A stretch of DNA of 64,000 nt from Prauserella endophytica (GTDB lineage: Bacteria; Actinomycetota; Actinomycetes; Mycobacteriales; Pseudonocardiaceae), in NCBI RefSeq assembly GCF_005146945.1, contig NZ_SWMS01000002.1:600622-664621 (forward strand), in the 5' to 3' direction. Every line of letters begins with the position of its first letter. Positions within the stretch are counted from its first letter, which is position 1. The notes under the pieces were generated by a model, which had not been told where the DNA came from, made no database searches, and was given only the letters and a program-made list of their open reading frames with translations. The translations under genes were made by a program, and so were the position numbers. Below are positions 7,955-15,347 of this stretch, one piece after another.

Positions 7955-8523
7955 GGGCCGGGACCGGGGTGCCGGGCGCCGTGGCGGCGCTCGACGACGA
8001 GGCGCTGGTGGCGCGCGCCCGCGGCGGTGACATGCGCGCCTACGAGCAGCTCGTGCGCCGGTACCAGGGGCCGATGTACCGGCTCGCGCTGCGGATGCTG
8101 GCCGGTTCGGGCGAGGCCGAGGACGTGGTGCAGGAGGTGTTCCTGACGGCGTGGCGGCGGCTCGGCCAGTTGCACGAGGACACCGCCTTCGTCGGGTGGT
8201 TGTACCGTTCCACCACGAACCGTTGCCTCAACGTGCTGCGGTCGCGCCGTCCGGTGGCCGACGTGGACCCGGACACCACCGCGACACGGCGGGTGGAGGC
8301 CCAGCCGGAGCCGGCGGCCGAGCTCAACGACCAGGTGGCGGCTTTGCTGGAGGCGTTGGAGCGGTTGACTCCCGAGCAGCGGGCCTGCTGGCTACTGCGG
8401 GAGGTCCACGGGCGGTCCTACGAGGAGATCGCCCAGATCGTGCGTGGTACGACGGCCGCGGTGCGGGGCCGGATCGCCCGCGCCCGGGCCCAGCTCGCGG
8501 AGGTGATGCGGCCATGGCGCTGA
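7951..8523 (+). CDS. RNA polymerase sigma-70 (ECF-like) factor
   Basis: A 190-residue sigma factor with region 2 (YEQLVRRYQGPMYRLALRML then GEAEDVVQEVFLTAWRR, about 32-75, and the FVGWLYRSTTNRCLN core-binding/-10 helix) and region 4 (LERLTPEQRACWLLREVHG and YEEIAQIVRGTTAAVRGR, about 138-180). It overlaps the next gene by ten bases; that gene encodes a zinc-finger/Asp23 protein, the usual place for an anti-sigma factor. It probably directs transcription of the envelope-type operon that follows. ATG 7951 is chosen because the upstream in-frame sequence looks noncoding. Confidence 0.88.
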   Translation: MRAGTGVPGAVAALDDEALVARARGGDMRAYEQLVRRYQGPMYRLALRMLAGSGEAEDVVQEVFLTAWRRLGQLHEDTAFVGWLYRSTTNRCLNVLRSRRPVADVDPDTTATRRVEAQPEPAAELNDQVAALLEALERLTPEQRACWLLREVHGRSYEEIAQIVRGTTAAVRGRIARARAQLAEVMRPWR

Positions 8524-9089
8524 ACCAGCCAGAGGCGGACTACGACCTGCCGTGTGGCCGGTCGCTCGCCGGGCTGTGGGACAGGCTGGACGCCGTCGAG
8601 CGGGGCCGGGCCGATGAGCACGAGCTGACCTGCCCGCACTGCTCGACGGCGCTACGGGGACTCGGTGACCTGCGTGCCGCCACCGGCGAGCTGAGGGCCG
8701 AACGGCCGCGGCCCTCGCGCGACCTGACCGAGCGGATCATGGCCGCGGTGCGGGCTGAACCGAGGACGCCCCCCGCGATGCTGCCGCTGGACGCCGGGCG
8801 GCCTGGCCGCACCGAGGTGAGCGATCGGGCCGTCGCCGCCGTCGTGCGCTTCGCCGTCGACGCGATCGACGGGGTGCGCGCGCGCCGGTGTCTCCTGCGC
8901 GCCATGGGCGTGGACGAGGATGGCACGACCGTCGTGGAAGGACGGTTGACGGTGACCGTGACGTACGGGGCCGACCTTTCGGAGCTGCTGGCCGTGGTGC
9001 GGCACCGGGCGGCGGCCGCGTGCACGGCCAGCGTCGGGGTGCGGCTTTCCGTGCTGGACATCGATGTGGCCGATGTCGACGACAGATGA
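8514..9089 (+). CDS. zinc-finger anti-sigma-like protein with Asp23-like C-terminus
   Basis: A 191-residue protein. Residues about 36-43 read HELTCPHC, the His-x3-Cys-x2-Cys signature of zinc-binding anti-sigma (ZAS) domains. No transmembrane helix is seen. From about residue 100 the chain (VSDRAVAAVVRFAVDAIDGV...VEGRLTVTVTYGADL) has the layout of the Asp23/Gls24 fold shared by the next genes. It overlaps the sigma gene by ten bases. Inference: it restrains the sigma factor and senses the state of the Asp23 proteins. It is also possible that the zinc motif has no anti-sigma role. Confidence 0.7.
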   Translation: MALNQPEADYDLPCGRSLAGLWDRLDAVERGRADEHELTCPHCSTALRGLGDLRAATGELRAERPRPSRDLTERIMAAVRAEPRTPPAMLPLDAGRPGRTEVSDRAVAAVVRFAVDAIDGVRARRCLLRAMGVDEDGTTVVEGRLTVTVTYGADLSELLAVVRHRAAAACTASVGVRLSVLDIDVADVDDR

Positions 9090-9212
9090 CACCTGATCGG
9101 GTGATCGTCGCGACATCGCCGCGATCAGCCGTGACGTTTCGGTGCCGCCCGTGTCGTGATGGGTGACGGGGTGCCAGACCCCGGTTCGTCCCAGGCACGA
9201 GGAGTCAGCACG

Positions 9213-9668
9213 ATGACGAGCACCGCACCGGCGGCCACTGTGGACAGACGGGCCGCGTGGCCTGTCACGGGCCTGCTCGTGACCGGCCAGGGCGCCACGA
9301 CCATCGCCACCACCGTGGTCCGCCGGACAGCCGGAACGGCCGCGCGCGAGGTGTCCGGTGTCCATGGCCTCGGCAGTGGTGCGACCAGGGCGCTCGCAGC
9401 GCTGCGGGACCGCGTTCCCGGCGCGAGCGCGAGCGCGGGACAGGGCGTGTCGGTGGGGGTCGGCGAGAAGCGGGCGGCGATCGACACGCGCGTCGTGCTC
9501 GACCACGGCGTGCCGATTCCCGCGGTGGCGCGGGCCGGCCGCGCGAACCCCATCGCCGCCGTCGAGGACCTGACCGGACTCGAGGCGGTCGAGGCCGGCA
9601 TCGCTGTCGAGCACGTCCACATGCCGGGTGACAACGGAGAGCGCGCGGCCTTGAGCCGTGTGCGGTGA
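9213..9668 (+). CDS. Asp23/Gls24 family envelope stress protein
   Basis: A 151-residue protein with a variable N-terminus and an Asp23 domain from about residue 30: TTIATTVVRRTAGTAAREVSGV...VSVGVGEKRAAIDTRVVLDHGVPI...NPIAAVEDLTGLEAVEAGIAVEHVH. Asp23 proteins form membrane-associated layers anchored by AmaP and respond to cell-wall stress. The ATG follows GAGGAG. It is one of four tandem relatives here and the more divergent of the two full-length ones; its glycine-rich VSGVHGLGSG loop is conserved. Confidence 0.85.
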   Translation: MTSTAPAATVDRRAAWPVTGLLVTGQGATTIATTVVRRTAGTAAREVSGVHGLGSGATRALAALRDRVPGASASAGQGVSVGVGEKRAAIDTRVVLDHGVPIPAVARAGRANPIAAVEDLTGLEAVEAGIAVEHVHMPGDNGERAALSRVR

Positions 9669-9694
9669 CCAGAGCGATCGAGGAGAGTAGTTCC

Positions 9695-10162
9695 ATGGCA
9701 CAGAACAACAGCAGCGGCGACACGGGCACCTCGCCCGCCACGCGGGCCGGTTCCACGACCACGCTGAACGAGGACGGCACGGCCGGCAAGACCACCATCG
9801 CGTCCTCGGTGGTGCAGAAGGTCGCCGGTATCGCGGCCCGCGACGTGTCCGGTGTGTACGCGCTGGGCGGCGGCGTGTCCCGCGCTTTCGGAGCGATCCG
9901 CGAGCGCATTCCCGGCTCGGGCACCGCGACCACGTCGGGTGTTTCGGTGGAGGTGGGGGAGAAACAGGCCGCGGTCGACCTCGACGTGGTCGTGGAGTAC
10001 GGCGCGCGGATCGTCGACGTCGCGAGGGCCGTCCGCCGCAACGTGATCACCACCGTCGAGGAGATCACCGGCCTCGAGGTCATCGAGGTCAACATCGCGG
10101 TCAACGACATCCACGTGCCCGAGGACGACGAGGTCGAGGAGACCAGCACCCGGGTGGAGTGA
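9695..10162 (+). CDS. Asp23/Gls24 family envelope stress protein
   Basis: A 155-residue protein with the best-preserved Asp23 domain of the cluster: KTTIASSVVQKVAGIAARDV, GVYALGGG, GVSVEVGEKQAAVDLDVVVE, ARAVRRNVITTVEEITGLEV and VNIAVNDIHVPEDDEVEE. The N-terminal 30 residues are low-complexity (Ser/Thr/Gly). The ATG follows GAGGAGAG. It is likely the main structural Asp23 unit of this operon, anchored by the AmaP-like protein at 11868. Confidence 0.9.
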   Translation: MAQNNSSGDTGTSPATRAGSTTTLNEDGTAGKTTIASSVVQKVAGIAARDVSGVYALGGGVSRAFGAIRERIPGSGTATTSGVSVEVGEKQAAVDLDVVVEYGARIVDVARAVRRNVITTVEEITGLEVIEVNIAVNDIHVPEDDEVEETSTRVE

Positions 10163-10165
10163 ACC

Positions 10166-10486
10166 ATGAGCGCAACCGAACGACTCGCGGACGCGATCGC
10201 CAGGGACCTCAGCGCCCATCCTTCGGTGGTGAGGCTCGACGGCGGCGTGCGCGGCACGCTCGCCACCCATCTGCCCGGTCGCAAGGTCGTGGGCGTTCGC
10301 GTGACCGGGGAGGGGGAGCCGGTGGACCTCGGCGTGGTGCTGCGCCTCGACGACAGCCTGCCCGGTGTGCTCGACGACCTGCGCGCGCGGGTGCGGGCGA
10401 TCGCGGGGACCGTGCCGGTGAACGTGGAGGTCGCCGACATCGTCCACGTCCGCGAGGACACGCCGGAGCAGAGGCGGGCCAGGTGA
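10166..10486 (+). CDS. short Asp23-like protein
   Basis: A 106-residue protein: MSATERLADAIARDLSAHPS, then VGVRVTGEGEPVDLGVVLRL, then LDDLRARVRAIAGTVPVNVEVADIVH. Strand and helix order match a trimmed Asp23/Gls24 domain that lacks the N-terminal helix of the longer relatives. It starts three bases after the previous stop and its own stop overlaps the next start (GTGA), so it is translated as part of one operon. Confidence 0.75.
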   Translation: MSATERLADAIARDLSAHPSVVRLDGGVRGTLATHLPGRKVVGVRVTGEGEPVDLGVVLRLDDSLPGVLDDLRARVRAIAGTVPVNVEVADIVHVREDTPEQRRAR

Positions 10487-10764
10487 CCGCGGAACCGGGC
10501 TGCCGGGAGGTGCGACGGCGGGCAGAGTTCCGTGCGTTCGTCCGCCGGCACCATCCCGACGTCGGCGGCGATCCCGACGTCTTCGTCGCCGGTGTGGCCC
10601 GGTTCCGCCAGAGCGAGAGCGAGACCGGCGGCGAGAGCGAGAGCTCGCGGGACCCGGGCCGCGACCGGTCCGACGCGCCGGTGGTGTTCACCACCCGGCG
10701 CGGGGGAATCACCGGAGTGCTCGCCCGGTGGCGGCGTCGCCGGCGGCACCGCCGCGTCCGATGA
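10483..10764 (+). CDS. J-domain-like small protein
   Basis: A 93-residue basic protein that begins at GTG overlapping the previous stop. RRAEFRAFVRRHHPDVGGDPDVFVAGVARFR at 10-40 contains the HPD tripeptide and the helix III pattern of DnaJ J-domains, but helices I-II are mostly missing. The tail is Arg-rich (RGGITGVLARWRRRRRHRR). A true J-protein would stimulate an Hsp70 ATPase; whether this shortened form does so is unknown. The location between Asp23 genes suggests a role in their assembly or turnover (inference). Confidence 0.65.
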   Translation: MTAEPGCREVRRRAEFRAFVRRHHPDVGGDPDVFVAGVARFRQSESETGGESESSRDPGRDRSDAPVVFTTRRGGITGVLARWRRRRRHRRVR

Positions 10765-10792
10765 ACCGAGACAACCGAGGAGATCAACAACG

Positions 10793-10969
10793 ATGAACGC
10801 AACCCAGACCGGTCTGCTCGGCGGTCTCGTGCTTGGCCTCGCGGCCTCGCAGAGCTTCGCCGCGTTTCTGGTCACGCTGGCCGTGGGTGTGATCGGCCTC
10901 GTCGTGGGCAGGGCACTCGACGGCGAGCTCGACCTGTCCGACCTGTTCGGCCGGGGCAGGGACCGGTGA
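10793..10969 (+). CDS. DUF2273-like small membrane protein
   Basis: A 58-residue protein with a hydrophobic stretch LLGGLVLGLAASQSFAAFLV followed by TLAVGVIGLVVGRALDGEL, then a charged DLSDLFGRGRDR tail. DUF2273 proteins have this size and a helical hairpin and accompany Asp23 and AmaP in Gram-positive bacteria. Ribosome site GAGGAG. The stop overlaps the next start. Confidence 0.75.
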   Translation: MNATQTGLLGGLVLGLAASQSFAAFLVTLAVGVIGLVVGRALDGELDLSDLFGRGRDR

Positions 10970-11322
10970 CCGGCGCGGCCGTTGCGGAGGAGCGCGGCAC
11001 GCTGGAGATCGCCCACGCCGTGGTGCGCAAGGTCGCCGAGCACGCCGCCGATCGCGTGGACGGGACCGAGCGCACCACGCGCCGGGTGTCCGGGCTCGGC
11101 TCGGGGCTGCGCGGCGCCAGCGTGAAGGTCTCCGGGCACGGCAACGACGTGGACCTGGCACTGGAGCTGGCCCTGCGCTACCCCGCGGCCGTCGGCGAGG
11201 TGGTGGAGCGGGTGCGCGCGGCCGTGACGGACGAGGTCGAGCGCATCACCTCGTACCGGGTGCGCGCGCTCGACGTCACGGTATCCGCGCTGCTGGCCGA
11301 GACACGCACGCGGGTGAGCTGA
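10966..11322 (+). CDS. Asp23/Gls24 family protein
   Basis: A 118-residue Asp23-type protein: GTLEIAHAVVRKVAEHAADRV, VSGLGSGLRGASVKVSGHGN, DVDLALELALRYPAAVGEVV and VTDEVERITSYRVRALDVTV. It starts at GTG inside the end of the preceding gene (GTGA) and ends 12 bases before the next gene. It is about the same length as the domain itself, without extensions. Confidence 0.82.
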   Translation: MTGAAVAEERGTLEIAHAVVRKVAEHAADRVDGTERTTRRVSGLGSGLRGASVKVSGHGNDVDLALELALRYPAAVGEVVERVRAAVTDEVERITSYRVRALDVTVSALLAETRTRVS

Positions 11323-11334
11323 GGGGAAGACGCC

Positions 11335-11871
11335 GTGCGTGTACTAGTCCGTCTACTGTCGACACTGCTCGGGCTGGCCGTCGCGGGGGCGGGCGCCCTG
11401 CTGGCGCTGGAGGTCGCCTGGCACTGGTGGCGCCCGGCCGACGTGCCGCTCGTGGCGCCGTGGCCGGCCTGGCGCGACGCGCTCGCGAACACCGGCTGGG
11501 ACTCCTTCTCGGTTCGTGTCGCCGCGGTCGCCGTGGCGGTGAGCGGGCTCGTCCTGCTGCTGGCCTCGGCCGTCGCGCGGCGAAGGGACGTCCGCCTCAC
11601 CGATCCGGCCACCGACGTCAGCGTCACCACCTCTCCACGTTCGCTGGCCCGCGTGGTCGGCACCCACGTGCGGGCGCAGGACAACGTCACGTCCGCGTCC
11701 GTGACGGCGAGCGCGCGCAAGGTGCGAGTGCGGGCGTCCAGCACGTTCGAGAGCGAGGAGCAGTTGCGGCCGCGCCTGACCGAGAGCGTCACGGGGCTGA
11801 TCGCCGACCTGCCGCTGGTGCGGCGCCCGAAGATCTCCGTCGTCGTCGACTCTCCCCGGGACCGCCGATGA
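11335..11871 (+). CDS. DUF6286-like membrane protein of Asp23 operon
   Basis: A 178-residue protein with two transmembrane segments (LLSTLLGLAVAGAGALLALEVAWHWW near 8-33 and VAAVAVAVSGLVLLLASAVA near 62-82), a short external loop between them and a cytoplasmic alpha/beta tail (VTTSPRSLARVVGTHVRAQDNV...RVRASSTF...GLIADLPLVRRPKISVVVD) that resembles the Asp23 fold itself. The layout is that of a second membrane anchor, parallel to AmaP. Its stop overlaps the next ATG by four bases. The DUF number is given from memory of such operons. Confidence 0.7.
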   Translation: MRVLVRLLSTLLGLAVAGAGALLALEVAWHWWRPADVPLVAPWPAWRDALANTGWDSFSVRVAAVAVAVSGLVLLLASAVARRRDVRLTDPATDVSVTTSPRSLARVVGTHVRAQDNVTSASVTASARKVRVRASSTFESEEQLRPRLTESVTGLIADLPLVRRPKISVVVDSPRDRR

Positions 11872-12470
11872 GCAGACCCGCCTCCGCCAAGGCTCTCGCC
11901 CGCTCCCAGGGCACCGAACGTTCGCTGACCTTCGTCACGGGGCTGCTCGCCCTGCTCGCCGGATCGGCCGTGCTCGTGCTGGGTGCCGGCTGGTTCGGCA
12001 CCTACCGCGCCCGGCGCCCGGTGCTCGACCCCGCTGTGACCGAGTGGCTCGCCGCGCGGGAGCCTGTGGTGCTGCGCGTGGTCGCGATCGTGGCCGGGCT
12101 GGCGCTGCTGGTGTTCGGACTGTGGTGGTGCTTCCGGTCGCTGCGGCCTGAGGCGAAGCCCGATCTGCGGCTCGACCGCACCGAGGGTCGCGCGCTGACC
12201 GTCACCGCGGGCGCGCTGTCCGCCGCCGTGCAGGCCGACACCGAGGCGGTCGACGGCGTCACCAAGGCCAAGGTCCGCTCCGTGGGGGATCCCGGCGAAC
12301 CCGCGCTGCGGCTGCAGGTCTGGCTGCGCGAGGGCACGGACCTGCGGCGGGTTTGGCGGGACCTCGACGCCGAGGTGCTCGCGAGGGCGCGGACGGCGCT
12401 CGGCGTGGAGACGCTGCCCGTCGCCGTGCGCATCGAGCTGGGCGCGAGCCCGCGCCGGCGCGTGCGGTGA
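11868..12470 (+). CDS. AmaP-like alkaline shock membrane anchor protein
   Basis: A 200-residue protein with two transmembrane helices (LTFVTGLLALLAGSAVLVLGAGWFG near 20-44 and LRVVAIVAGLALLVFGLWWCFR near 67-88) and a cytoplasmic domain of about 110 residues (LTVTAGALSAAVQADTEAVDGV...LRLQVWLREG). AmaP has this topology and holds the Asp23 network at the membrane in Staphylococcus and relatives. It closes the operon that began with the sigma factor. Confidence 0.8.
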   Translation: MSRPASAKALARSQGTERSLTFVTGLLALLAGSAVLVLGAGWFGTYRARRPVLDPAVTEWLAAREPVVLRVVAIVAGLALLVFGLWWCFRSLRPEAKPDLRLDRTEGRALTVTAGALSAAVQADTEAVDGVTKAKVRSVGDPGEPALRLQVWLREGTDLRRVWRDLDAEVLARARTALGVETLPVAVRIELGASPRRRVR

Positions 12471-12520
12471 GCCCGCGGTCTTGAAGTTGCGCGGGCCGAC
12501 CTGGCACCATGCCCGACAGT

Positions 12521-12534
12521 GAGAACGTGTTCTA
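12521..12534. promoter_or_regulatory. KstR-like palindrome
   Basis: GAGAACGTGTTCTA contains AAC-NN-GTT and the right half GTTCTA of the actinobacterial KstR operator (TNNAACNNGTTNNA); the left half has G in place of the first T. It lies 24 bases before the start of the deazaflavin-type oxidoreductase gene. KstR is a TetR-type repressor of sterol catabolism that responds to steroid-CoA ligands. Regulator not in window. Confidence 0.45.
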
Positions 12535-12557
12535 GCTTCGGGAGGGTCCGAGCCGCG

Positions 12558-13040
12558 ATGCCGCTGCCAGCCGCGAGACCCCGCGCGCTCGACTCGCCGT
12601 TGCTGCCGAAGGTGTTCCGCTGGATGTCCCGATGCCATGTCTGGGCCTATCGCCGCAGCGGAGGACGCGTCGGCTACCACTGGCGCGTCGGCGCGGCGCT
12701 GCGCAAACCCGCGCCGACCCTGCTGCTCGACCACCGCGGCCGCCGCTCCGGCAGAGTGTTCACCACGCCGCTGATCTTCCTGCGGGACGGCGCCGACGTC
12801 GTCGTGGTGGCCTCCCAGGGCGGCAGGCCGGAACACCCGCAGTGGTACCGCAACCTGCTGTCCTCGCCGGACACGACGGTGCAGATCAAAGGTGAGCTCG
12901 TCCCGGTCCGCGCCCGCACGGCGGACGCGGCCGAGCGCGATGCGCTGTGGCCCCTTCTGCTGGACCTCTACGCCGACTTCGGGACCTACCAGAGCTGGAC
13001 GTCGCGCGAGATCCCGGTCATGATCCTCGAGCCCCGTTGA
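12558..13040 (+). CDS. nitroreductase-family deazaflavin (F420)-dependent oxidoreductase
   Basis: A 160-residue split-barrel protein of the Ddn/TIGR00026 type: TLLLDHRGRRSGRVFTTPLIFLRDG, VVVVASQGGRPEHPQWYRNL, then VQIKGELVPVRARTADAAER and TSREIPVMILEPR. The G.P.HP.WY.NL segment is the family signature for F420 binding. Members reduce lipophilic quinones, nitroaromatics or enones at the membrane face. A KstR-like palindrome upstream hints at a steroid or quinone substrate (inference). ATG 12558 follows GGGAGGGTCCGAGCC. Confidence 0.87.
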   Translation: MPLPAARPRALDSPLLPKVFRWMSRCHVWAYRRSGGRVGYHWRVGAALRKPAPTLLLDHRGRRSGRVFTTPLIFLRDGADVVVVASQGGRPEHPQWYRNLLSSPDTTVQIKGELVPVRARTADAAERDALWPLLLDLYADFGTYQSWTSREIPVMILEPR

Positions 13041-13062
13041 CCGGACAGTGAGGAGCGAACGC

Positions 13063-13569
13063 GTGGGAGCCAACCAGCGTGCCCAGATCGTGATGACCGC
13101 CGAGGAGATCGACGACTTCCTGCGCCGCAGCCGCACCGCGACGCTCGCGACCGTCGGCGCGAACGGCGTGCCCCACCTGGTCGCGATGTGGTACGGCTAC
13201 CGCGACGGCGCGATCTACTTCGAGACGAAGGCCAAGTCGCAGAAGGCGGTGAACCTGCGGCGCGACCCCACCGCCGTCGTCCTCGTCGAGGCCGGTGAGA
13301 CCTACGACCAGCTCCGCGGCGTCTCCATCGAGGCCAAGGCCACGATCATCGACGACACCGGCTCCGACGAGTACTGGCAGACGGCGATCGACGTCTACGA
13401 GCGCTACACCGGCCCGTACGACGAGTCCGTGCGGCCCGTCGTGGAGGCGATGATGAACAAGCGGGTCATCATCCGGCTCGACCCGGTCCGCACCCGTTCG
13501 TGGGACCACCGCAAACTGGGCCTGCCCGCGATGCCGCTGGCGGGCAGCACGGCGCAGGAGCCGTCCTGA
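13063..13569 (+). CDS. PPOX-class (pyridoxamine oxidase-like) FMN/F420 protein
   Basis: A 168-residue split-barrel flavoprotein: MTAEEIDDFLRRSRTATLATVGANGVPHLVAMWYGYRDG at the N-terminus and KSQKAVNLRRDPTAVVLVEAG in the middle, both typical of PPOX-class F420-dependent enzymes of actinobacteria. GTG 13063 is chosen because GTGAGGAG stands a few bases before it. It follows the previous oxidoreductase gene by 22 bases, so the two are probably co-transcribed. Confidence 0.85.
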   Translation: MGANQRAQIVMTAEEIDDFLRRSRTATLATVGANGVPHLVAMWYGYRDGAIYFETKAKSQKAVNLRRDPTAVVLVEAGETYDQLRGVSIEAKATIIDDTGSDEYWQTAIDVYERYTGPYDESVRPVVEAMMNKRVIIRLDPVRTRSWDHRKLGLPAMPLAGSTAQEPS

Positions 13570-13716
13570 GTCGCGTCCGGCGAAGGCACGTGAACGGGAG
13601 TCGCTGGGCATTCACGGCGATTCAGGCATCGCGAGCGGCACCACCTGACGCGGCCCTCCGGGGAACCGACGGATCGGGCCGGGCGGCGACGCGACGGGTG
13701 AGCGAGGGCGGCCGGG

Positions 13717-14586
13717 TCAGCCCTTCTTCGTGTAGTCGTAGAAGCCGCGGCCGGACTTCTTGCCGTACAGCCCGGCGTCGACCATGCGCAGCAGCAGCGG
13801 GGGCGGGGCGTACAGCGGTTCCTTGAACTCGGCGTACATCGACTCGGCGACGGCCTTGGTGGTGTCGAGGCCGATCAGGTCGGTCAGGCGCAGCGGTCCC
13901 ATGGGGTGGGCGCAGCCGTGCATCATGCCGTTGTCGATGTCCTCGGCGTCGGCGAAGCCGGACTCGAGCATGCGGATCGCCGAGAGCAGGTAGGGGATCA
14001 GCAGGGCGTTAACGACGAACCCGGCGCGGTCCTGCGCGCGCACCACCGTCTTGCCGAGCACGCCGGTGGCGAAGGCCGACGCGCGCTCCGCCGTCTGCTC
14101 CGAGGTGAGCAGCGACGGGATCAGCTCGACCAGCGGGAGCACGGGCACGGGGTTGAAGAAGTGGATGCCGACCACCTGCTCGGGCCTCGCGGTGGCCATC
14201 GCGAGCTTCATGATCGGGATCGAGGAGGTGTTGGAGGCGAGCACGGCGTCGGGCCGCGACACGATCTTGTCGAGCCTGCCGAACACGTCGGCCTTCACGT
14301 CCTCGCGCTCGGCGACGGCCTCGACCACGAGGTCGCGGTCGGCGAACTCGTCGAGATCGGTGGTGTAGGAGAGGCGGTCCGCCGCGGCTGACGAGTCCTC
14401 GGCGGTGAGCTTGCCGTTGCGAACCGCGCGGTCGAGCGAGCCGCCGATGCGGGCGCGGGCCGCGTCCAGCGCCGCGGCGTCGACCTCGGTGACCTTCACG
14501 TCCAGACCCGCGCGGGCGCACACCTCGGCGATGCCAGAGCCCATGAGCCCGCCGCCGACCACGCCTACCTTCTTGATGTCGTCCAC
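13717..14586 (-). CDS. 3-hydroxyacyl-CoA (3-hydroxybutyryl-CoA) dehydrogenase
   Basis: A 289-residue enzyme starting at GTG. The NAD-binding motif VGVVGGGLMGSGIAEV is at 8-22, LASNTSSIPI near 115, GIHFFNPVPVLPLVE near 139 with the catalytic His, the partner Glu in the second motif, and the C-terminal domain with HCAHPMGPL near 225. It oxidises (S)-3-hydroxybutyryl-CoA to acetoacetyl-CoA in the cytosol in fatty acid or PHB metabolism. Single-gene unit; length is normal for FadB2/PaaH-type proteins. Confidence 0.93.
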   Translation of the reverse strand: MDDIKKVGVVGGGLMGSGIAEVCARAGLDVKVTEVDAAALDAARARIGGSLDRAVRNGKLTAEDSSAAADRLSYTTDLDEFADRDLVVEAVAEREDVKADVFGRLDKIVSRPDAVLASNTSSIPIMKLAMATARPEQVVGIHFFNPVPVLPLVELIPSLLTSEQTAERASAFATGVLGKTVVRAQDRAGFVVNALLIPYLLSAIRMLESGFADAEDIDNGMMHGCAHPMGPLRLTDLIGLDTTKAVAESMYAEFKEPLYAPPPLLLRMVDAGLYGKKSGRGFYDYTKKG

Positions 14587-14634
14587 GCCGCCGACATTAG
14601 TAGGATTTCCGACTTTTCTGGTGCGAGGAACATC

Positions 14635-15303
14635 TCATCCGGCGGGGACGGACCGTGCGATACGGAAGCCCACGTCGTCGATCCGGAAGCCCGGGTGGCC
14701 GCGCCTGCGGACCGAGGCCCGGCAACTCCAGTGCTCGTCGCACCACCCGCCGCCCCGCAGCACGCGGTAGCCGGGATGATCGGGCGCGGCGAAGGCGTCC
14801 CAGCACCACTCCCACACGTTGCCCAGCATGTCGTGCAGGCCCCAGTCGTTGGGGCGTTTGCCACCGACCTCGTGGCTGCGCTCGCCCGAGTTGCCGCGGT
14901 ACCAGGCGATCTCGTCGAGCGGCCCGTACCGCGCGCCCGAGGTGCCCGCGCGGCAGGCGTGCTCCCACTCGGCCTCGGTCGGTAGGCGGTACCCGTCGGC
15001 GGCCCGGTCCCACACCGGGTCGCCGCCCCCGTGGTAGGCGGGCGCGAGCCCCTCCCGCACGGACAGGGCGTCGCAGAACCGGATAGCGTCGAGCCACGAC
15101 ACGCCCTCGACCGGCAACCTCTCGCCCCGGGCGGTGCTCGGCCGCGTCCCCGTGACGGCTTCGTACCCGCCCTGGGTCACCGGGGTGGCGGACAGCAGAT
15201 ACCCGCCGACGTCGACGGCCCAGCTGCTCGCGCTCCGGCGGTCGGACAGGGACACCCGCCCCGGCGGGACAGCGATCATCGCGTGTCCCGCGGAGAGGTC
15301 CAT
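14635..15303 (-). CDS. formylglycine-generating-enzyme-like (SUMF1/FGE-sulfatase) protein
   Basis: A 222-residue FGE-sulfatase domain: ATPVTQGGYEAVTG near 40, LPVEGVSWLDAIRFCDALS near 63, YRLPTEAEWEHACRAG near 103, NDWGLHDMLGNVWEWCWD near 152 and VLRGGGWCDEHWSCRASVRR near 184. True FGE has two catalytic cysteines in RGG...C....C; here the pair is six apart rather than five, so it may be a nonheme-iron relative rather than a sulfatase activator. No sulfatase gene is nearby. Divergent from the nucleotidyltransferase at 15348. Confidence 0.85.
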   Translation of the reverse strand: MDLSAGHAMIAVPPGRVSLSDRRSASSWAVDVGGYLLSATPVTQGGYEAVTGTRPSTARGERLPVEGVSWLDAIRFCDALSVREGLAPAYHGGGDPVWDRAADGYRLPTEAEWEHACRAGTSGARYGPLDEIAWYRGNSGERSHEVGGKRPNDWGLHDMLGNVWEWCWDAFAAPDHPGYRVLRGGGWCDEHWSCRASVRRRGHPGFRIDDVGFRIARSVPAG

Positions 15304-15347
15304 GGTGGATGATCTTAACTGTGGGACCGGACGAGAACCGAAGCAGA

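Noticed and set aside
11178..13136. Long minus-strand frame antisense to the anchors and the oxidoreductase gene
   Set aside because: Composition is Arg/Ser/Thr-rich without motifs and three well-supported plus-strand genes occupy the region.
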